Shown here piece after piece: positions 33,707 to 42,426 of a stretch of 64,000 nt of DNA. The notes below the pieces were generated by a model that did not search any database, was not told the origin of the DNA, and saw nothing but the letters and a program-made list of their open reading frames with translations. Source of the DNA: Acidovorax sp. 210-6 (lineage in GTDB: Bacteria; Pseudomonadota; Gammaproteobacteria; Burkholderiales; Burkholderiaceae_C); NCBI RefSeq assembly GCF_010020825.1, contig NZ_JAACJE010000001.1, positions 248,001 to 312,000 of the forward strand, written 5' to 3'. Position numbers and translations under genes: made by a program. Each line of letters begins with the position of its first letter. The stretch's first letter is position 1.

Positions 33707-36031
33707 GTGCGAAACCCCCGTTCGTCTTCCGGCGCAGCGTTGCTGCGCCTGTGCCCCCTGTCTGCCGCCCTGGCACTGATCCCTGCGGCAGCCCTGGCCC
33801 AGGGCGTAGCCACCGAGGCCCAGTTGCAACCCATCAGCGTGACCGAGTCGCGTGCGCAGCTCGATCCCAACCTGCCCAGCAGCACGGCCAGCAAAACCGC
33901 CGAGCAACTGCGTGAGCAGAACATCTTCAACCCCGAGGACGCTGCCGCCCTGCTGCCCAGCACCAGCATCCGCAAGCGCTACTTTGGCGACCGCAATTCC
34001 AACGTGAGTGGCCGCAGCCATGGCGTGCTGCAACCGGGCCGCGCGCTGGTCTATCTGGATGGCTACCTGATCTCCAACTTTCTGGGCCGCTTCGATGCGC
34101 CGCGCTGGAACATGGTCAATGTGGAGGCCATCGAGCGCATCGACGCGCTGTACGGCCCGTTTTCAGCCATCTATCCCGGCAACTCCATCGGCACCACCGT
34201 GGTGCTCACCGAGCGCAAGCCCAAGGGGTTCGAGGCCTCGGCCAGCGTCAAGTACAACCACCAGGGCTTTGACGAGTACGGCACGCACGAGAGCTATGGC
34301 AGCAAGCAACTGTCGGCCCGCCTGGCCTCGCGCCTGGACAGCGGCCTGTGGTACGTGCTGGGCGTGCAGCACCAGGACAGCCAGGGCCACCCCATGGGCT
34401 ATGGCAATGCGGTGCGCGGCTCCACCAGCGGTGCCTTTGGCAACGGGTCCCTGGGTACACGGGTGAGCGGCATCCAGTACGACCTGGATCCCCAGGGCCG
34501 CGAGCGCGCCATCTTTGGTGCCACGGGTGCCGACCACAGCGTGCAGGACACGGTCAACCTGCGTCTGGGCTACGACCTGTCGGCCACCCAGGAGATCGAG
34601 GGCCGCATCTCGATGTGGCGCAGCGACAGCACCGTGACCAACACCACCTACCTGCGCGACGCCACGGGCAAACCCATCTGGAGCGGGGTGGTGAACGACG
34701 GGCGCTACAGCTTCAACATCCCGGCCAGCACCTTTGCGCCCAGCGAGCGCGACGAACTGCACCGCCAACTGGGCGCCACCTGGAAGACGCGCCACGCCAC
34801 GGGCTGGAACGCTTCGGCCATGTTCACCCACTACCAAATGCTGCGCGATGCCAGCCGCCAGGCCAATCTGGCGCCGCCCCAGGGCGACCTGGGCGGTGCG
34901 GGCACGGTGACGCGGCGCGACGGCACGGGCTGGAACACGCTGGAGCTGCAGACCACCTACACCCCCACGGCCAACGATTTTGGCGGTGGCCGCCATGCGC
35001 TGGTGTTTGGTCTGCACCGCAACAGCTACCAGCTCGACAACGTGGTGAACAAGTCCACGGACTGGCGCCGTTCCGAATCCACGATGGACCAGAGCTACTA
35101 CGGCAAGACCACCATCACGGCGTTGTATGGGCAAGACGCCTGGCGTTTCGCGCCCGACTGGATGCTCACCTCGGGTCTTCGTCTGGAGTCCTTCGAGGCC
35201 TCTGACGGCTCGCAGTATTTTGCCGGCCCCCCCGTGGCGCAGCAGGCCTTTGCCAAGCGCAGCCTGCATGCGGCCAGCCCCAAGCTGTCGCTGGCCTGGA
35301 CGGCCGCTGACGACCTGCTGCTGCGCGCCAGTTTTGGGCGCGGCGTGCGCTTCCCCAATGTGGACGAGCTGTTCAACGGCACCAAGACGGGCAGCAACAT
35401 CACCACCAGCGACCCCAACCTGCGCCCCGAGGTGTCGCGCTCCTTCGAGCTGGCAGCCGAGAAGTTCTGGGGTGAGCATTGGTTGCGCGCCAGCCTGTTC
35501 CGCGACGATGTGAAGGACACCATCCTGCGCCAGACGGACAGCACCGTCACGCCATCGGTCACCCGCGTGAGCAACGTGGACCGCGTGCTGACCAACGGTC
35601 TGGAACTCGCCTGGCAACTGCGCGACGCGGGCATCAAAAACCTGGACATTGGCGGCAGCGCCACCTGGGTCGATGCCGTGGTCAAGGCCAACGCCGCCAA
35701 CCCGGCCCAGGTGGGCAAGCAATGGTTGCGCATTCCCAAGCAGCGCTACAGCTTGCAGGCCAGCTATCGCCCCAACGCCCAGTGGTTGCTGGGTGCGGCC
35801 TGGCGCTGGAGTGGCCGCATGTACAACACCGAGTTGAACATCGACACCCACCCCGACACCTACGGCGGAACCTCGCGCGTGAACCAGCTCGACCTCAAGG
35901 CCGCCTGGAAATTTGCCAAGCACTGGGAGTGGTCGCTGGGTATCAATAACGTGACCAACCAGAAGTCCTGGCAGGCACACACCATGCCGCAGCGCTCGGT
36001 GCAGACCGAACTGCGCTACGCCATGCAGTAA
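33707..36031 (+). CDS. TonB-dependent outer-membrane receptor (substrate unknown, possibly metal)
   Basis: The 774-aa protein has a signal peptide (about 1-32, ending ALAQG), a plug domain (about 50-165; FNPEDAAALLPSTSIRKRYFGDRNSNVSGRS, LVYLDGYLIS, IERIDALYGPFSAIYPGNSIGTTVVLTERKP) and a beta barrel ending in the C-terminal aromatic-type strand VQTELRYAMQ. It lies between a DUF2946-like gene and exported BNR and thioredoxin-like proteins. That set hints at copper or nickel uptake, but no ligand can be read from the sequence. GTG 33707 is chosen since GGAG is 6 bases upstream; TTG 33695 is an alternative. Confidence 0.88.
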   Translation: MRNPRSSSGAALLRLCPLSAALALIPAAALAQGVATEAQLQPISVTESRAQLDPNLPSSTASKTAEQLREQNIFNPEDAAALLPSTSIRKRYFGDRNSNVSGRSHGVLQPGRALVYLDGYLISNFLGRFDAPRWNMVNVEAIERIDALYGPFSAIYPGNSIGTTVVLTERKPKGFEASASVKYNHQGFDEYGTHESYGSKQLSARLASRLDSGLWYVLGVQHQDSQGHPMGYGNAVRGSTSGAFGNGSLGTRVSGIQYDLDPQGRERAIFGATGADHSVQDTVNLRLGYDLSATQEIEGRISMWRSDSTVTNTTYLRDATGKPIWSGVVNDGRYSFNIPASTFAPSERDELHRQLGATWKTRHATGWNASAMFTHYQMLRDASRQANLAPPQGDLGGAGTVTRRDGTGWNTLELQTTYTPTANDFGGGRHALVFGLHRNSYQLDNVVNKSTDWRRSESTMDQSYYGKTTITALYGQDAWRFAPDWMLTSGLRLESFEASDGSQYFAGPPVAQQAFAKRSLHAASPKLSLAWTAADDLLLRASFGRGVRFPNVDELFNGTKTGSNITTSDPNLRPEVSRSFELAAEKFWGEHWLRASLFRDDVKDTILRQTDSTVTPSVTRVSNVDRVLTNGLELAWQLRDAGIKNLDIGGSATWVDAVVKANAANPAQVGKQWLRIPKQRYSLQASYRPNAQWLLGAAWRWSGRMYNTELNIDTHPDTYGGTSRVNQLDLKAAWKFAKHWEWSLGINNVTNQKSWQAHTMPQRSVQTELRYAMQ

Positions 36032-36108
36032 GGGCAGTCCGCCATCATGCGCCGGTAGTGGCGTGTGGTGGCGCGCTTCCCTGGTTTTGCCATATGGATG
36101 GGACTCTC

Positions 36109-37386
36109 ATGAAGAACACCGCAATCTCTTTCGCACGCGCCGGCCTGCGCAGCGCACGCGCCCTGGGCGTGGCGGCCCTGGCGCTGGGTCTGCATGCCGC
36201 GCAGGCGCAGCATGCAGGCCATGGCGCACCCGCGCAGGCGGCTGCGCCCAAGCAGACCAAGGAGCGTGCCCCACGCCCGCAACTGGGCACCGGTGCTGCC
36301 TTTGCGCCCGATGGCAGCCTGTGGATGGCGGCGCTTGATGACCAGGGGCGTTTGTTCGTCCAGACCTCCCATGCCCAGGACAAGGGCTGGCAATGGGGTG
36401 CGCCGCGCACGCTGGACACCGGCACCGACAGGATTTCTGCCGACGGCGAGAACCGCCCCAAGTTGTTGTTTGGACCCAAGGGCCTGGTGCTGGTGTCCTA
36501 CACGCAGGTGCTGGACAAGCCTTTCACCGGTTTCATTCGCATGCTGCGTTCCACCGATGGGGGCAAGACCTTTGGGCCGCCAGCCACGGTGCATGCGGAT
36601 CGCCAGATCATCACCCACCGATTCGAGTCCATCGCCTTTGACGCCCAGGGCGCGCTGCACACCGTGTGGATCGACAAGCGCGACCTGGAGACGGCGCCGC
36701 GCGTGGGCAGCAAATCGACCTACCGGGGTGCGGCCATCTACCGCAACGTGTCGCTCGACGGCGGCGTCACGTTCGGTCCCGACATCAAGGTGGCCGACCA
36801 CAGTTGCGAATGCTGCCGCATTGCCCTGGCGCAGGGGCCGGACGGACGCGTTCGCGCGTTGTGGCGCCACGTGTTCGAGCCCAATGTGCGCGACCATGCC
36901 CTGGCCGTGCTGGACGTGCAGGGCAAGAGTGCCGACATCGTTCGCGCCACCGAAGATGGCTGGCGCATCGACGGTTGCCCGCACCATGGCCCGGCGCTGG
37001 TGGCAGCGCAGGAGGGTTCTCATGCGGTGTGGTTTGGCATTCGCCAGGAAGGAGACGCTACAGTGGCGGGTGTGCGCTACGCGCGACTGGCGACCGATGG
37101 GCGCCCGGAGCCTGGCAGCGTGCAGCGCATCCCCGATGCCAGAGCAGAGCATGCCGATCTCCAGGCACAAGGCTCCAAGGTGGCTGTGGTCTGGCGCAGC
37201 ACCGACGGCGCGACCAGTACGCTCAAGGCCTGGACGTCCACGGATGCCGGAAAGACCTTCCGTGCGCAGGTGCTGGGCCAGGCCGAGGGGGACAATGACT
37301 TTCCCCGGCTCGTTCGGCACGGTGAGCGCATGGTGGTGGTGTGGCGCAATTCCAAAGAGGTGAAGATTCATGACATTGGTTTCTGA
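36109..37386 (+). CDS. Exported BNR/sialidase-like beta-propeller protein with CECC motif
   Basis: A 425-aa protein with a signal peptide (about 1-32, GVAALALGLHAAQAQ) and Asp-box-like repeats (STDGGKTFGPP, SLDGGVTFGP, STDAGKTFRAQ) typical of sialidase-type six-bladed propellers. A HSCECCRIAL segment (about residue 230) and DGCPHHGPALV (about 290) provide possible metal or thiol sites, which suggests a metal-handling rather than a glycosidase role; catalytic arginines of true sialidases are not evident. ATG 36109 follows GGATGGGA. It overlaps the next gene by 17 bases. Confidence 0.7.
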   Translation: MKNTAISFARAGLRSARALGVAALALGLHAAQAQHAGHGAPAQAAAPKQTKERAPRPQLGTGAAFAPDGSLWMAALDDQGRLFVQTSHAQDKGWQWGAPRTLDTGTDRISADGENRPKLLFGPKGLVLVSYTQVLDKPFTGFIRMLRSTDGGKTFGPPATVHADRQIITHRFESIAFDAQGALHTVWIDKRDLETAPRVGSKSTYRGAAIYRNVSLDGGVTFGPDIKVADHSCECCRIALAQGPDGRVRALWRHVFEPNVRDHALAVLDVQGKSADIVRATEDGWRIDGCPHHGPALVAAQEGSHAVWFGIRQEGDATVAGVRYARLATDGRPEPGSVQRIPDARAEHADLQAQGSKVAVVWRSTDGATSTLKAWTSTDAGKTFRAQVLGQAEGDNDFPRLVRHGERMVVVWRNSKEVKIHDIGF

Positions 37387-37894
37387 GGTTTCAAGTCGTC
37401 CGCCCAATCGGCGCGCCGTGCTGGCCGCTGCGGCGGTCATGGCCACAGGCGGCTGGGCGCAGCAGGCGCTGGCCGCCCCGGAGCGCAAGCGGGTCACGCT
37501 CAACTCGGTGTTGCCGTTCGACACCAGCACCTGGCAGCGCCTGGTGGACAAGGGCCCACGCCCGGCGGCCTACATCTTTACGACCACGTATTGCCCCAGC
37601 TGCCCCGAGGCGTTCGACAGGCTTTTTGCCCACATCCAGGCCACCCGCAAGATGGCTGAACTGGTCGTGGTGCTGATGGATGTGCAGGGCGCCAAGGCGT
37701 TGGAGCATGCTGGGCACTATGTGGGTGCCACGCGCATGTACACCTTCAATGGTTTCGAGTCCGCCATCCGCCAGAGCGTGGACCCGCAGTGGCCCAACGT
37801 CACGCCCTATGTGGTGCTGCTGGGCAAGGACGGCTCGGTGCGCCGCAGCATCGGTGTGCCTGATCCAGAGTTGCTCGGCAAGTGGCTGTCTTGA
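37370..37894 (+). CDS. Exported thioredoxin-like (SCO/redoxin type) protein
   Basis: A 174-aa protein with a twin-arginine-containing signal (NRRAVLAAAAVMATGGWA, about 12-30) followed by a thioredoxin fold. The redox motif is YCPSCPE (about residue 74), and the cis-proline loop is VTPYVVLLGKDG. It is probably a periplasmic thiol reductase or metallochaperone working with the overlapping BNR gene; the CxxC could reduce or load copper as in SCO proteins. The substrate is unknown. Confidence 0.7.
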   Translation: MTLVSEVSSRPPNRRAVLAAAAVMATGGWAQQALAAPERKRVTLNSVLPFDTSTWQRLVDKGPRPAAYIFTTTYCPSCPEAFDRLFAHIQATRKMAELVVVLMDVQGAKALEHAGHYVGATRMYTFNGFESAIRQSVDPQWPNVTPYVVLLGKDGSVRRSIGVPDPELLGKWLS

Positions 37895-38003
37895 ACCAGG
37901 GGGTTTTGGAGACACCGGCCTGGGGCTGGAGTAAAGTGAAACAAGGACAAGCTCTGCTCTTTGGAGTGGGGCCTGGGATTGTTGTCACCTTTGGAGGCTT
38001 TGA

Positions 38004-38222
38004 ATGTTCCCTGAATACCGCGACCTGATCACCCAGCTCAAGACCACTGACCGCCACTTCCTGCGCTTGTTCGACCAGCACAACGAACTGGACCAAAAGA
38101 TCAAGAACATGGAAGCAGCCATCAGCTCGGCCTCGCACGAAGAGATCGAACGGCTCAAGAAGGAGAAGCTCTCGCTCAAAGACCAGCTTTACTCCGTGCT
38201 CAAGAAGGCCGCGGCCGCCTGA
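38004..38222 (+). CDS. DUF465 (YdcH-family) coiled-coil protein
   Basis: A 72-aa cytoplasmic protein, almost wholly helical and charged, with the DUF465 pattern FPEYRDLITQLKTTDRHFLRLFDQHNELDQKIKNMEA and a lysine-rich second helix. Function unknown. GGAGG with ATG 38004 about 9 bases later is a good start. The next 159 bp (38223-38381) hold no gene; a loose CCCTGCG / CGCAGGG pair near 38250 may help termination. Confidence 0.8.
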   Translation: MFPEYRDLITQLKTTDRHFLRLFDQHNELDQKIKNMEAAISSASHEEIERLKKEKLSLKDQLYSVLKKAAAA

Positions 38223-38381
38223 GTGCGTTGTTGAAGAAACAGCCCTGCGTTCGGGTGCCGCACCGCAGGGTGCGCGCGCACGCAGGCCGGCAGATACCGA
38301 TGCTGCTCAACACATGCGCAGTGTCGGTGTCTTGGGCATTGCGCCATGCCTGCGCGGCACATGCAATTTACCGACAAGTTC

Positions 38382-38969
38382 TCAAGGCACGGGTGAAATG
38401 TGCCCTGTGGAGTGCGAAGCGGCCTCGGCACCATCCATCTTGCGGCGCGGCACCAACTCGGGGTCCAGCAAATTCTCGATGCGGGCAAAGATCTCGTAGC
38501 GCGAGAACGGCTTTTTCATGAAGTCGTCCGCCCCGATGCGGTTGGCGTAGAACTGCTCGGTGGCGTGTTCGTTGCCGCTGATCATGATCACCGGCACATG
38601 CTGCGTGGATGGGTTCTTGCGGATGGCGCGCAACGCGCCGAAGCCGTTCATGCCGGGCAGGATGATGTCCAGAAACACCAGATCCGGCACCTCTTGCTCC
38701 ATCAGCGTCAGGCCATGCTCTGCGTCCAGCGCCTCGCGCGTCTGATAGCCCGCAGAGCGCAGCACCTTGCGCAGTGCTGCCACCACGGTGGGCGAGTCAT
38801 CGATGATCAGTGCCTTGGTGCCCTTGCAGGCATTCTTGCGCGGTCGGACGCGGCGATCCACGGAGCCCGGCGCATCGGAGTCTTCCGCGCTGAGTGCGGC
38901 AGGGGTGGTCGCCTTGGGTTGGGGGGCTGTCTTGCGCCCACCACCCCACAGCCTGTCAAAGATGCTCAT
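38382..38969 (-). CDS. CheY-like response regulator with N-terminal extension
   Basis: A 195-aa protein: about 50 variable residues, a receiver domain (about 50-170; acidic pair IIDDS, phosphoacceptor D in LVFLDIILPGMNG, switch threonine replaced by serine in VIMISGN, lysine in FMKKPFSRYEI) and a short tail. There is no output domain. It resembles PilG/PilH-type receivers of twitching chemosensory systems, but no such kinase is adjacent. It stands apart from the downstream CBS gene by 109 bp, which contains no obvious feature besides AT-rich promoter-like sequence around 39040-39075. Confidence 0.85.
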   Translation of the reverse strand: MSIFDRLWGGGRKTAPQPKATTPAALSAEDSDAPGSVDRRVRPRKNACKGTKALIIDDSPTVVAALRKVLRSAGYQTREALDAEHGLTLMEQEVPDLVFLDIILPGMNGFGALRAIRKNPSTQHVPVIMISGNEHATEQFYANRIGADDFMKKPFSRYEIFARIENLLDPELVPRRKMDGAEAASHSTGHISPVP

Positions 38970-39078
38970 GGTGCTGCCTTGTCTGGATGCAGGTTCGTCC
39001 GATTACAGGGGGGCAGTATCCCAGATCAGACCGTTCATAAATGTCGCCGTGTGACTAATTTGTTGACATTTCAGGGTT

Positions 39079-39519
39079 CTACCCCAATGCGTCATTCACT
39101 TGGTCGTTGAACTCCGCCAGGCTCACGGCATCCCCAATCTCACGGGGCAGGGCATCGCGTACCGAAAAAACACCGAGGATTTTGTTCGCCGGAGTGACGA
39201 TGGGCAGGTGGCGGAAACCCCGCTCGATCATGATGAGCACGGCCTCGGAGACTTTGGTGTGGGGCTCCACACAGTGCGGGTTGGGCGTCATCACCTCGGA
39301 TGTCAGGGTGGTCTGGGGGTTGAGGGCCTTGGCCAGGACGCGCGTCATCAGGTCGCGCTCGGTCAGGATGCCCAGCAACACGCCAGCGCTGTCCAGGATC
39401 AGCACGCTGCCGCAATTGGCGCGGGTCATCACACAGGCGGCCTCCCAGACGCTGGCCTGGGGCCCCAGGCTGACGACATGGCGCTGGGAGAGGGACTGGA
39501 AAACGGTGCGTTCGGCCAT
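39079..39519 (-). CDS. Two-CBS-domain protein
   Basis: A 146-aa protein consisting of a pair of CBS domains (about 10-65, with SVLILDSAGVLLGILTERDLM, and 75-132, with RHLPIVTPANKILGVFSVRDA) that usually bind adenine nucleotides and act as an energy or redox sensor. ATG 39519 has AGGAG upstream. It is the last gene of the 2-oxoacid oxidoreductase operon, 22 bases after korB, and may regulate that enzyme. Confidence 0.85.
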   Translation of the reverse strand: MAERTVFQSLSQRHVVSLGPQASVWEAACVMTRANCGSVLILDSAGVLLGILTERDLMTRVLAKALNPQTTLTSEVMTPNPHCVEPHTKVSEAVLIMIERGFRHLPIVTPANKILGVFSVRDALPREIGDAVSLAEFNDQVNDALG

Positions 39520-39541
39520 GGGGTGCTCCTTGTGCAGCGGC

Positions 39542-40597
39542 TCAGCGCAGGGACGCGTTGATCTTTTCCAGGGCCCGTGGGCCGGGGCACAACTGCGCGG
39601 CACCCAAGGCGTTGAGCGGCGTGTCGCTGGTGTTGAGCGACAGGTGCAGGTCGGTGGCCACCGGGTCCAGGTACAACAGGCCTGTGACGACTTCGCCGCG
39701 CGCATGGTGGGCATTCATGTAGCTGAGCGCGGCATAGCGGTCGGTGGGGTCGTAGCCCTCATGGAGCTTGCGCAGGCGCAGCACACTGCCGTCGTGCTGC
39801 TGCACATCGATGGTTTCGCCGGGCGCGTACTGGGCGGTGATCTCACTGTGTTGCGGCATGAAGTCGATGCGGCTCACCGCCTCGTTGTGCTGGCGCACAT
39901 AGTCGTAGCTCTTGGTGCTGCCTGCGTGGTTGTTGAAGGTCACACAGGGGCTGATCACATCGATGAACGCCGCGCCGCCGTGACCTATGGCGCCTTTGAT
40001 GAGCGGCACCAGTTGTTCCTTGTCGCCGGAGAAGCTGCGCGCCACGTAGGTGGCGCCCAGTTGCAGCGCCAGACCCACCAGATCCACCGGGCTGTCGTTG
40101 TTGATGACGCCCTTCTTGCTGCGCGATCCTCGGTCGGCCGTGGCGGAAAACTGGCCTTTGGTGAGGCCATACACGCCATTGTTTTCGACGATGTAGGCCA
40201 TGTTCACGCCGCGCCGCATGGCATTGGCAAACTGCCCCAGGCCGATGGAGGCCGAATCGCCGTCGCCCGACACGCCCAGGTAGAGCAGGTCGCGGTTGGC
40301 CAGGTTGGCGCCCGTCAGCACCGAGGGCATGCGTCCGTGCACGGTGTTGAAGCCGTGCGAGGCGCCAAGGAAGTAGTCCGGCGTCTTGGAGCTGCAGCCG
40401 ATGCCCGAGAGCTTGGCCACGCGGTGCGGCTCGATGTCGAGCTCCCAGCAGGCCTGGATGATGGCGGCCGAAATGGAGTCGTGCCCGCAGCCCGCGCACA
40501 GCGTGGAGATGCGGCCTTCGTAGTCGCGCCGTGTGTAGCCGACCTTGTTCTTGGTCAGCGTGGGGTGGTGCAGCCGGGGTTTGGCCAGGTAGGTCAT
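39542..40597 (-). CDS. korB: 2-oxoacid:acceptor oxidoreductase, beta (TPP) subunit
   Basis: The 351-aa protein is the thiamine-diphosphate subunit of a KorAB-type oxidoreductase, which interconverts a 2-oxoacid plus CoA with acyl-CoA, CO2 and reduced acceptor. It shows LCAGCGHDSISAAII (about 33-47), the TPP motif GDGDSASIGLGQ (about 111) and NNGVYGLTKGQFS (about 140). The substrate is most likely 2-oxoglutarate by analogy with Azoarcus/Thauera Kor, but pyruvate or other oxoacids are possible. The start overlaps the alpha gene stop by 4 bases. Confidence 0.88.
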   Translation of the reverse strand: MTYLAKPRLHHPTLTKNKVGYTRRDYEGRISTLCAGCGHDSISAAIIQACWELDIEPHRVAKLSGIGCSSKTPDYFLGASHGFNTVHGRMPSVLTGANLANRDLLYLGVSGDGDSASIGLGQFANAMRRGVNMAYIVENNGVYGLTKGQFSATADRGSRSKKGVINNDSPVDLVGLALQLGATYVARSFSGDKEQLVPLIKGAIGHGGAAFIDVISPCVTFNNHAGSTKSYDYVRQHNEAVSRIDFMPQHSEITAQYAPGETIDVQQHDGSVLRLRKLHEGYDPTDRYAALSYMNAHHARGEVVTGLLYLDPVATDLHLSLNTSDTPLNALGAAQLCPGPRALEKINASLR

Positions 40598-42426
40598 GCG
40601 GCCTCCTTGAGCGATGCCTGGGCGCCCTGCAGATGCTTCTGGATGGCCTGGGCAATGAAACGCGCGGTGATGGGTGTGCCGTCGTAGTGCAGCACCTTGA
40701 TGAGGCGTGCCGGGATCACCTGCAGCTCGTTGACCAGCAGGGCGTGCATCTGGGCATCGCGGTTCTGTTCCACCACGAACACCTGTTCATGGGCAGCGAT
40801 GAACTGGTCCACCACCTCGGGGAAGGGGAAGGCGCGCAGGCGCATGGCGTCCAGATGGACCCCTTCAGCCTCCAGCACGTCCAGTGCCTCCTGCATGGCC
40901 GGACTGGTGGAGCCGAAATAGATCACGCCCAGGGCCGTGGGCCGCGCCGCAGGGCGCAGCACCGGCTGGGGCACCAGGTCCGCTGCCGTGCAGAATTTGC
41001 GCAGCAGGCGCTCCATGTTGTAGATGTAATCCGGCCCGCGCTCGGAGTAGCGGGCATAGGGGTCGCGCGTGGTGCCGCGTGTGAAGAAGCTGCCCTTGGT
41101 GGGGTGGGTGCCAGGGTAGGTGCGCCAGGGAATGCCGTCCCCGTCCACGTCCTTGTAGCGGCCGAAATCCTTGCCGGCTTCCAGCTCTTCGGCGGTCATG
41201 ACCTTGCCACGGTCGTATTGGCGCGCATCGTCCCAGGCGAAGGGCTTGCACAGGCGCTGGTTCATGCCGATGTCGAGATCGGTCATCACGAAAATGGGTG
41301 TCTGCAGCCGGTCCGCCAGGTCCAGCGCGGCGGCAGCGTGCTCGAAGCACTCGTGCGGGTCCTCCGGCAACAGCAGCACATGCTTGGTGTCGCCGTGCGA
41401 GGCGTAGGCGCAGGCGAGCAGGTCGGACTGCTGCGTGCGCGTGGGCATGCCGGTGGACGGTCCCCCGCGCTGCACGTTGATGATGGTGACCGGAATCTCG
41501 GCGAAGTAGGCCAGGCCGATGAACTCCGTCATCAGCGAAATGCCCGGCCCCGAAGTGGCCGTGAAGGCACGTGCGCCGTTCCACCCCGCACCCACCACCA
41601 TGCCAATGGAAGCCAGCTCGTCCTCCGCCTGCACGATGGCATATTTGCTGCGGCCGGTATCGGGGTCCACGCGGAACTTGTCGCAGTATTTCTGGAAGGC
41701 CTCGGGCACCGAGGAGGACGGCGTGATCGGGTACCAGGCCGCCACGGTGGCGCCGCCGTACACGCAGCCCAGCGCAGCGGCGCTGTTGCCGTCGGTGAAG
41801 ATGCGGTCGCCCACTTGGTCGGCGCGCTGCACGCGGATGCCCAGCGGCGCCTGCAGGTGCTCGCGGGCGTAGTCGCGCCCCAGGTGCAGGGCACGCACGT
41901 TGGAGTCGAGCAGCATTTCCTTGCCCCGGTACTGTTCGGCAAAGAGCTTTTCGAAGACTTCGGCCTCCACGTCGAGCAAGACCGACAGCGCGCCCACGTA
42001 GATGATGTTCTTGAACAGCTGGCGCTGGCGGGGGTCGGAGTAGGTGTTGTTGCTAATCTCGGTCAGCGGCATGCCGATGACTTCGATGTCCTGGCGGAAC
42101 TTTGCGGCAGGGATGGGGCGCGTGCTGTCATAGAACAGGTAGCCGCCCGGCGTGATCTCGGCCACGTCGGCGTCCCAGGTCTGCGGGTTCATGGCCACCA
42201 TCATGTCCACGCCGCCGCGCCGCCCCAGATAGCCTTTTTCGCACACGCGGGCTTCGTACCAGGTGGGCATGCCCTGGATGTTGCTGGGAAAGATGTTGCG
42301 CGGGCTCACCGGCACCCCCATGCGCAGGATGGCCTTGGCGAACAGTTCGTTGGCCGAGGCCGAGCCCGAGCCGTTGACGTTGGCGAACTTGATGACAAAG
42401 TCGTTGATGGCTTCGATGCGCTTCAT
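40594..42426 (-). CDS. korA: 2-oxoacid:acceptor oxidoreductase, fused gamma-alpha subunit
   Basis: The 610-aa protein begins with a gamma domain (about 1-185; FVIKFANVNGSGSASANELFAKAILRMG) fused to the alpha pyrimidine-binding domain (about 210-600; GNSAAALGCVYGGATVAAWYPITPSS and TSGPGISLMTEFIGLAYFAEIPVTIINVQRGGPSTGMPT). Together with KorB it forms the catalytic core. The length and fusion match KorA of 2-oxoglutarate oxidoreductases. The start overlaps the stop of the flavoprotein gene (ATGA), so all three genes are translationally coupled. Confidence 0.9.
   Translation of the reverse strand: MKRIEAINDFVIKFANVNGSGSASANELFAKAILRMGVPVSPRNIFPSNIQGMPTWYEARVCEKGYLGRRGGVDMMVAMNPQTWDADVAEITPGGYLFYDSTRPIPAAKFRQDIEVIGMPLTEISNNTYSDPRQRQLFKNIIYVGALSVLLDVEAEVFEKLFAEQYRGKEMLLDSNVRALHLGRDYAREHLQAPLGIRVQRADQVGDRIFTDGNSAAALGCVYGGATVAAWYPITPSSSVPEAFQKYCDKFRVDPDTGRSKYAIVQAEDELASIGMVVGAGWNGARAFTATSGPGISLMTEFIGLAYFAEIPVTIINVQRGGPSTGMPTRTQQSDLLACAYASHGDTKHVLLLPEDPHECFEHAAAALDLADRLQTPIFVMTDLDIGMNQRLCKPFAWDDARQYDRGKVMTAEELEAGKDFGRYKDVDGDGIPWRTYPGTHPTKGSFFTRGTTRDPYARYSERGPDYIYNMERLLRKFCTAADLVPQPVLRPAARPTALGVIYFGSTSPAMQEALDVLEAEGVHLDAMRLRAFPFPEVVDQFIAAHEQVFVVEQNRDAQMHALLVNELQVIPARLIKVLHYDGTPITARFIAQAIQKHLQGAQASLKEAA

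Noticed and set aside
36330-36350. A further family-1 repeat in the propeller gene (GGCGCTTGATGACCAGG)
   Set aside because: Only about a dozen bases match, the GCTAT/ATAGC part is missing, and the sequence encodes a conserved-looking propeller strand.
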